Positions 5,383 to 7,959 of a stretch of DNA of 7,959 nucleotides are shown piece by piece. Under the pieces are notes generated by a model that was not told where the DNA came from, did not search any database, and saw nothing but the letters and a program-made list of their open reading frames with translations. The stretch is taken from contig JAUILX010000042.1 in assembly GCA_030433395.1 (NCBI GenBank), positions 1 through 7,959 on the forward strand, in the 5' to 3' direction. The position numbers and the translations under genes were made by a program. Position 1 is the first letter of the stretch, and each line of letters begins with the position of its first letter. Source of the stretch: Chlamydiia bacterium (GTDB lineage: Bacteria; Chlamydiota; Chlamydiia; Chlamydiales; JACKPQ01).

Positions 5383-5726
5383 TATTCTTGCTCCTTTGAT
5401 GCAACGACCACAGTGAAATGGCTCATACGTTTCATGATAGGAAAGCGACGTCCTCGGCAGCCTGATTTAGCTCTTTTCATTGTCGGCCCTTCATCGACTC
5501 GCACTTCTGAAACAACTAGATTTTCGCGCGTGGCGCCTTTCTGTGTTTCTGCATTGGCAATAGCACTCATCAGAGTTTTCTTCAGTAATTTGCCACCTTT
5601 TAGATTACAAAAGGTAAGCTGAGTCATGGCCTCAACGACTTTTTTGCCGCGAATCAGACCTGCAGCAAGGCGTGCTTTGCGCGGCGCGATGCGTACATAT
5701 TTTGTTTTTGCTAGTCCCTGTTTCAT
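5382..5726 (-). CDS. rplV: 50S ribosomal protein L22
   Basis: L22 contacts all 23S rRNA domains, and its long beta-hairpin reaches into the peptide exit tunnel opposite L4 at the constriction. The 114-residue product is a normal length. Evidence includes AKTKYVRIAPRKARLAAGLI (6-25), IRGKKVVEAMTQLTF (25-39), AIANAET (55-61) and VDEGPTMKRAKSG (77-89) followed by RMSHFTVVVA (100-109). Met83-Lys84-Arg85, the MKR triplet deleted in some macrolide-resistant mutants of E. coli, is intact. The hairpin tip reads KSGCRGRR where a PRA-type sequence is more usual. The ATG at 5724-5726 overlaps the rpsS stop by one base and has no clear Shine-Dalgarno site, so initiation probably depends on ribosomes ending rpsS. 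It also overlaps rpsC by one base. Confidence 0.97.
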   Translation of the reverse strand: MKQGLAKTKYVRIAPRKARLAAGLIRGKKVVEAMTQLTFCNLKGGKLLKKTLMSAIANAETQKGATRENLVVSEVRVDEGPTMKRAKSGCRGRRFPIMKRMSHFTVVVASKEQE

Positions 5727-5989
5727 TATTTCTTTACCGGGTGTCCTTTAAATTGTCTTGTTGGAGAAAACTCGCCGAGCCTATGGCCTACCATATTTTC
5801 AGTTATGAATACTCCGTAAAATTTACGTCCTGCATGTACATCAAATGTGTGACCAACCATCTCCGGAATGATCATTGAGCGTCTAGACCATGTTTTAATG
5901 GTTTCTTTGTTTCCTGACTCTTTCATTCGCTTTAGTTTTTTCAGGACTGAGTTGTCTACAAATGGTCCTTTTCTAAGTGATCTTCCCAT
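5726..5989 (-). CDS. rpsS: 30S ribosomal protein S19
   Basis: S19 sits in the small-subunit head with S13 and contacts the large subunit and A-site tRNA. The 87-residue product fits the usual 86-93. The sequence is strongly conserved: MGRSLRKGPFVDNSVLKKL (1-19), IKTWSRRSMIIPEMVGHTF (31-49), VHAGRKFYGVFITENMVGH (51-69) and the signature LGEFSPTRQFKGH (71-83). The start ATG (5987-5989) is 2 bp after the rplB stop; an AGGAA stretch in the last codons of rplB can act as ribosome binding site. Its own TAA stop shares a base with the rplV ATG. No anomalies are seen. Confidence 0.98.
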   Translation of the reverse strand: MGRSLRKGPFVDNSVLKKLKRMKESGNKETIKTWSRRSMIIPEMVGHTFDVHAGRKFYGVFITENMVGHRLGEFSPTRQFKGHPVKK

Positions 5990-5991
5990 GC

Positions 5992-6819
5992 TTATTTCCT
6001 ACGTCTTTTTACAATCCACTGATTAGTGGTTTTGTTTTTAGCGCGTGTGCGCTTACCTTTTGTTTGCAATGCCCATGGCGTTTGTGGTGTGTAGCCGTTA
6101 TGGCGACCTTCACCACCACCGTGAGGGTGGTCGCAAGGGTTCATGGCCGTACCGCGAACAGTTGGGCGAAATCCTTTCCAGCGCATGCGGCCAGCTTTAC
6201 CTTCTACTCGAAGTGACTCTTCTGCATTTGAAACTGCACCAAAGGTCGCTCTGCAGCTGTCTTTAACCATGCGGACTTCACCAGATGGCATCTTAACTGT
6301 TGCATAACCACCAGCTCTTGCCATTAGCTGAGCCGATAGTCCAGCTGAGCGTACTAGTGCGGCGCCTCGACCTGGATATAGTTCAATGTTATGGACAACT
6401 GATCCAAGCGGCATATTGATTAATGGCATGCTGTTACCGACTTCAAATGGTGCTTCTTTGCCAGATTGCACTGTCTGTCCTGCTGTTAAACCAGCTGGAG
6501 CGATGATATAGCGTTTTTCTCCATCAATGTAGTGCAATAGCGCAATGTGCGCTGATCTGTTTGGATCGTATTCTATAGAGGCTACTTTTGCTTTCACTCC
6601 ATCTTTGTCTCGCTTAAAATCTATGAGTCTATAGTGACGCTTGTGTCCACCACCACGGTGACGGCATGTAATGTGCCCATTGTGGTTGCGGCCTCCAGTG
6701 CGCTTTTTTGGCTCTAAGAGCTTCTTGCAAGGTTTTACGTTGCGAGTTAATTGCTCGTTTTTAGAAAGAACAAGATTACGCTGACCCGGTGTAATCGGGC
6801 GAAATTTTTTCATTGCCAT
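5992..6819 (-). CDS. rplB: 50S ribosomal protein L2
   Basis: L2 is one of the most conserved large-subunit proteins; it is required for subunit association, tRNA binding and peptidyl-transferase activity. The 275-residue product fits the usual 273-284. It has the oligonucleotide-binding and SH3-like domains, with RNHNGHITCRHRGGGHKRHYR (44-64), VASIEYDPNRSAHIALLHY (79-97), AGQTVQSG (113-120), GNSMPLINMPLGSVVHNIEL (128-147) and WKGFRPTVRGTAMNP (214-228). The loop near the catalytic centre, DHPHGGGEGRH (230-240), keeps its histidines, but residue 229 is Cys (TGC at 6133-6135) where Val is nearly universal. Two ATGs, 6817-6819 and 6811-6813, are possible. I choose the first because GGAG lies 6 nt before it, giving the start MAMKKF. 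The gap from rplW is 11 bp and the gap to rpsS is 2 bp. Confidence 0.98.
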   Translation of the reverse strand: MAMKKFRPITPGQRNLVLSKNEQLTRNVKPCKKLLEPKKRTGGRNHNGHITCRHRGGGHKRHYRLIDFKRDKDGVKAKVASIEYDPNRSAHIALLHYIDGEKRYIIAPAGLTAGQTVQSGKEAPFEVGNSMPLINMPLGSVVHNIELYPGRGAALVRSAGLSAQLMARAGGYATVKMPSGEVRMVKDSCRATFGAVSNAEESLRVEGKAGRMRWKGFRPTVRGTAMNPCDHPHGGGEGRHNGYTPQTPWALQTKGKRTRAKNKTTNQWIVKRRRK

Positions 6820-6830
6820 GGTTATCTCCG

Positions 6831-7163
6831 TTAATCGATGGTGTTGCCAGGAGCAAGGGTTACTATAGCTTTTTTAAAGCCGCTTTTAAATCCCTTTCTT
6901 CCACGCACAACGCGCTTTTTAGGATGGATATTTATTGTGTTTACCGATTTGACTGAAATCTTTTTCTTTGCGTAGATCTCTTCAACTGCGGCTTTAATCT
7001 CTGCCTTGTTTGCTGATGTTTCAACTAAGAAAACATACTTAGGCTTATCGCATTTGCTTAAACTTTTATTGTTTGTAGCTGTAGCTAAATTTTGGAGAAC
7101 TTGCGCCTTTTCTGTGACGTAACGCTCTTTGATGATTTGATAAGGGCTTTTACGCGTTTGCAT
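6831..7163 (-). CDS. rplW: 50S ribosomal protein L23
   Basis: L23 lies at the peptide tunnel exit and is the main ribosomal contact for trigger factor, signal recognition particle and the Sec channel. The 110-residue product is longer than the typical 95-100. The start SPYQIIKERYVTEKAQVLQN (6-25) corresponds to the family's N-terminal TEK motif. Residues about 26-40 (NNKSLSKCDK region) form an insertion before the conserved strand KYVFLVETSANKAEIKAAVE (42-61). The rest, IYAKKKISVKSVNTINI (63-79), RVVRGRKGFKSGFKKAIVTL (84-103) and the terminal GNTID, is standard. From memory, chlamydial L23 has a similar Lys/Cys-containing insertion and a KERYVTEK-like start, which supports the proposed phylum. 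The gene begins inside the end of rplD, a 14-nt overlap, with AGGAG about 10 nt upstream. Confidence 0.96.
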   Translation of the reverse strand: MQTRKSPYQIIKERYVTEKAQVLQNLATATNNKSLSKCDKPKYVFLVETSANKAEIKAAVEEIYAKKKISVKSVNTINIHPKKRVVRGRKGFKSGFKKAIVTLAPGNTID

Positions 7164-7809
7164 GACGTCTTTCTCCTAATACGTTTATAAAGTCTTCGAT
7201 GGCGCTTTCCATGATGACGATCTGTTGGCTATTCATAATGTCATAACCATTGACGCAATCGGCTTTGCCGTAAAAAACTTTTTGTATATTGTGAATGCTT
7301 TTATGTAGCGCATTTTCATCTTCAGCCATTTGACCTAAAAATAGAACTCGTTTATCTACGCACGCTCGCTTTTCTAAGAAGCTCACGACAGCTTTTGTCT
7401 TTGGAGCTTCCATCTTAGGCATCTGCAAAACGCTGATTTGACCATTTTGGATTTTTTCAACTAGTAGCGCTTTGATTGCTGCTCGTTTTTCTTTTTGATT
7501 GATATGCACACGTACAGATAAAGGCTTTGGTTTAGGACCAAAAACAACTCCACCACCCCGGAATTGCGGCGCTGCCAAGTATCCTTGACGAGCACGACCT
7601 GTTCCTTTCTGAGGATGAGGCTTCTTCCCTGTACATTTAACTTCTTTTCGCCCTTTTGTGTTTGCTGACCACTGTCGTTGATTGCCGAGCAAAGCTACGA
7701 TGTAGTCTTTGACGAGCTGAGGATGACACTTGCCTTCAAGCAGGCGATCTTCGATTGAAACTTCACCAGTCTCATTGCCTTCGATGTCGTATTTTTTTAG
7801 CGTTGCCAC
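7150..7809 (-). CDS. rplD: 50S ribosomal protein L4
   Basis: L4 binds 23S rRNA domain I and sends a loop into the exit tunnel, forming the constriction with L22. In E. coli it also autoregulates the S10 operon, but the operon leader is outside this window. The 219-residue product is a normal length. The loop runs over about residues 54-95: GKKPHPQKGTGRARQG (61-76), LAAPQFRGGGVVFGPKPK (78-95). E. coli Trp60-Arg61 correspond to His65-Pro66 here. Lys68, equivalent to E. coli Lys63 of macrolide resistance, is retained. The globular C-terminal part shows KRAAIKALLVEK (108-119) and a weakly conserved end. The start codon is GTG (7807-7809), the only non-ATG start among the complete genes here, supported by AGGAG 10 nt upstream and by the correct N-terminus. 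The end overlaps rplW by 14 nt. Confidence 0.97.
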   Translation of the reverse strand: MATLKKYDIEGNETGEVSIEDRLLEGKCHPQLVKDYIVALLGNQRQWSANTKGRKEVKCTGKKPHPQKGTGRARQGYLAAPQFRGGGVVFGPKPKPLSVRVHINQKEKRAAIKALLVEKIQNGQISVLQMPKMEAPKTKAVVSFLEKRACVDKRVLFLGQMAEDENALHKSIHNIQKVFYGKADCVNGYDIMNSQQIVIMESAIEDFINVLGERRHANA

Positions 7810-7819
7810 TTGTTAATCG

Positions 7820-7824
7820 CTCCT
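7820..7824 (-). promoter_or_regulatory. Shine-Dalgarno site that supports the GTG start of rplD
   Basis: AGGAG on the minus strand ends 10 nt before the GTG at 7807-7809 and shares bases with the rplC TAG stop (7823-7825). No ATG is available near the expected L4 N-terminus, so this site is the main argument for GTG initiation. Stop codon and binding site in one stretch imply coupling between rplC and rplD. Confidence 0.75.
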
Positions 7825-7959
7825 ACTTTTGCTTCTTTACTGCTTTACTGATGGTGACCGATGATCCTTTGCTGCCAGGAATAGCTCCCTTAACAACGAC
7901 GATGCCTTTTTCAGCATCGAGGCGTACCACTTTTAGACTTTGCACTGTTACGCGCTCAG
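7823..7959 (-). CDS. rplC: 50S ribosomal protein L3, C-terminal part (begins beyond the right edge)
   Basis: L3 is an early-assembly large-subunit protein whose globular body lies on the solvent side. Only the last 44 codons are in the window, in the frame ending with TAG at 7823-7825. The translated end reads ERVTVQSLKVVRLDAEKGIV, then VVKGAIPGSKGSSVTISKAV, then KKQK. The pattern of V-Q-L-V followed by a DAEKG turn and VVKGAIPGSKG is the standard L3 C-terminus. The gap to rplD is 13 bp. What lies upstream cannot be seen. In E. coli rpsJ (S10) precedes rplC, whereas in Chlamydia, as I recall, rpsJ sits with the elongation factor G gene instead. Confidence 0.95.
   Translation of the reverse strand, partial: ERVTVQSLKVVRLDAEKGIVVVKGAIPGSKGSSVTISKAVKKQK

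Noticed and set aside
6115..6131. Inverted repeat ACCACC / GGTGGT inside rplB
   Set aside because: It is a by-product of the invariant HPHGGGEG codons of L2 and would be expected in any genome using CAC, CCT and GGT there.
5977..6266. Overlapping plus-strand open frames opposite the 3' part of rplB
   Set aside because: Both are antisense to the most conserved region of L2; composition is explained by the complement of its Arg/Gly/His-rich codons.

Overview
The window is one uninterrupted block of a large ribosomal protein operon, with every gene on the minus strand, so transcription runs from the right edge (7959) to the left edge (1). In transcription order it holds rplC (3' end only), rplD, rplW, rplB, rpsS, rplV, rpsC, rplP, rpmC, rpsQ, rplN, rplX, rplE, rpsH, rplF, rplR, rpsE, rplO and secY (5' end only). 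These are the S10 and spc operons of other bacteria joined into one transcription unit. The largest gap between genes is 27 bp, and five junctions overlap. No tRNA, mobile element, CRISPR array, promoter or terminator is visible, and no stretch without a gene approaches 300 bp.

The organism is most likely a member of the phylum Chlamydiota, probably a moderately AT-rich environmental lineage rather than genus Chlamydia itself. Two absences point there. There is no rpsN (S14) between rplE and rpsH, and no rpmD (L30) between rpsE and rplO. As I recall, the Chlamydia trachomatis operon has this same order. Several proteins also resemble their chlamydial counterparts in detail: S3 around KKPSC and GKKGAE, L23 with a lysine/cysteine-containing insertion before KPKY, and L4 with a CTG-K-KP segment before QKGTG and an LAAPQFRGGG stretch after it. 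This assignment rests on memory of those families and not on a database search.

Functionally the block makes structural proteins of both ribosomal subunits, then the first 93 codons of the SecY translocon channel. L4 and L22 line the peptide exit tunnel, L23 and L29 surround its exit where nascent chains meet targeting factors and the Sec channel, and L2, L16, L5, L18, L6 and L14 build the peptidyl-transferase, 5S and factor-binding regions. S19, S3, S17, S8 and S5 belong to the small subunit. Tight junctions (TAATG, ATGA, stop codons inside Shine-Dalgarno sites) suggest translational coupling along most of the message.

I do not see an undescribed system here; this is a conserved housekeeping region. 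The points worth a second look are small: substitutions in both tunnel-constriction loops (L4 and L22), cysteines at usually invariant positions of L2, S8 and S5, a 19-nt perfect dyad inside rplF, two competing hairpins inside rplN, tandem AAGGA motifs in the two widest gaps, and two genes with poor ribosome binding sites (rplV, rpsE).
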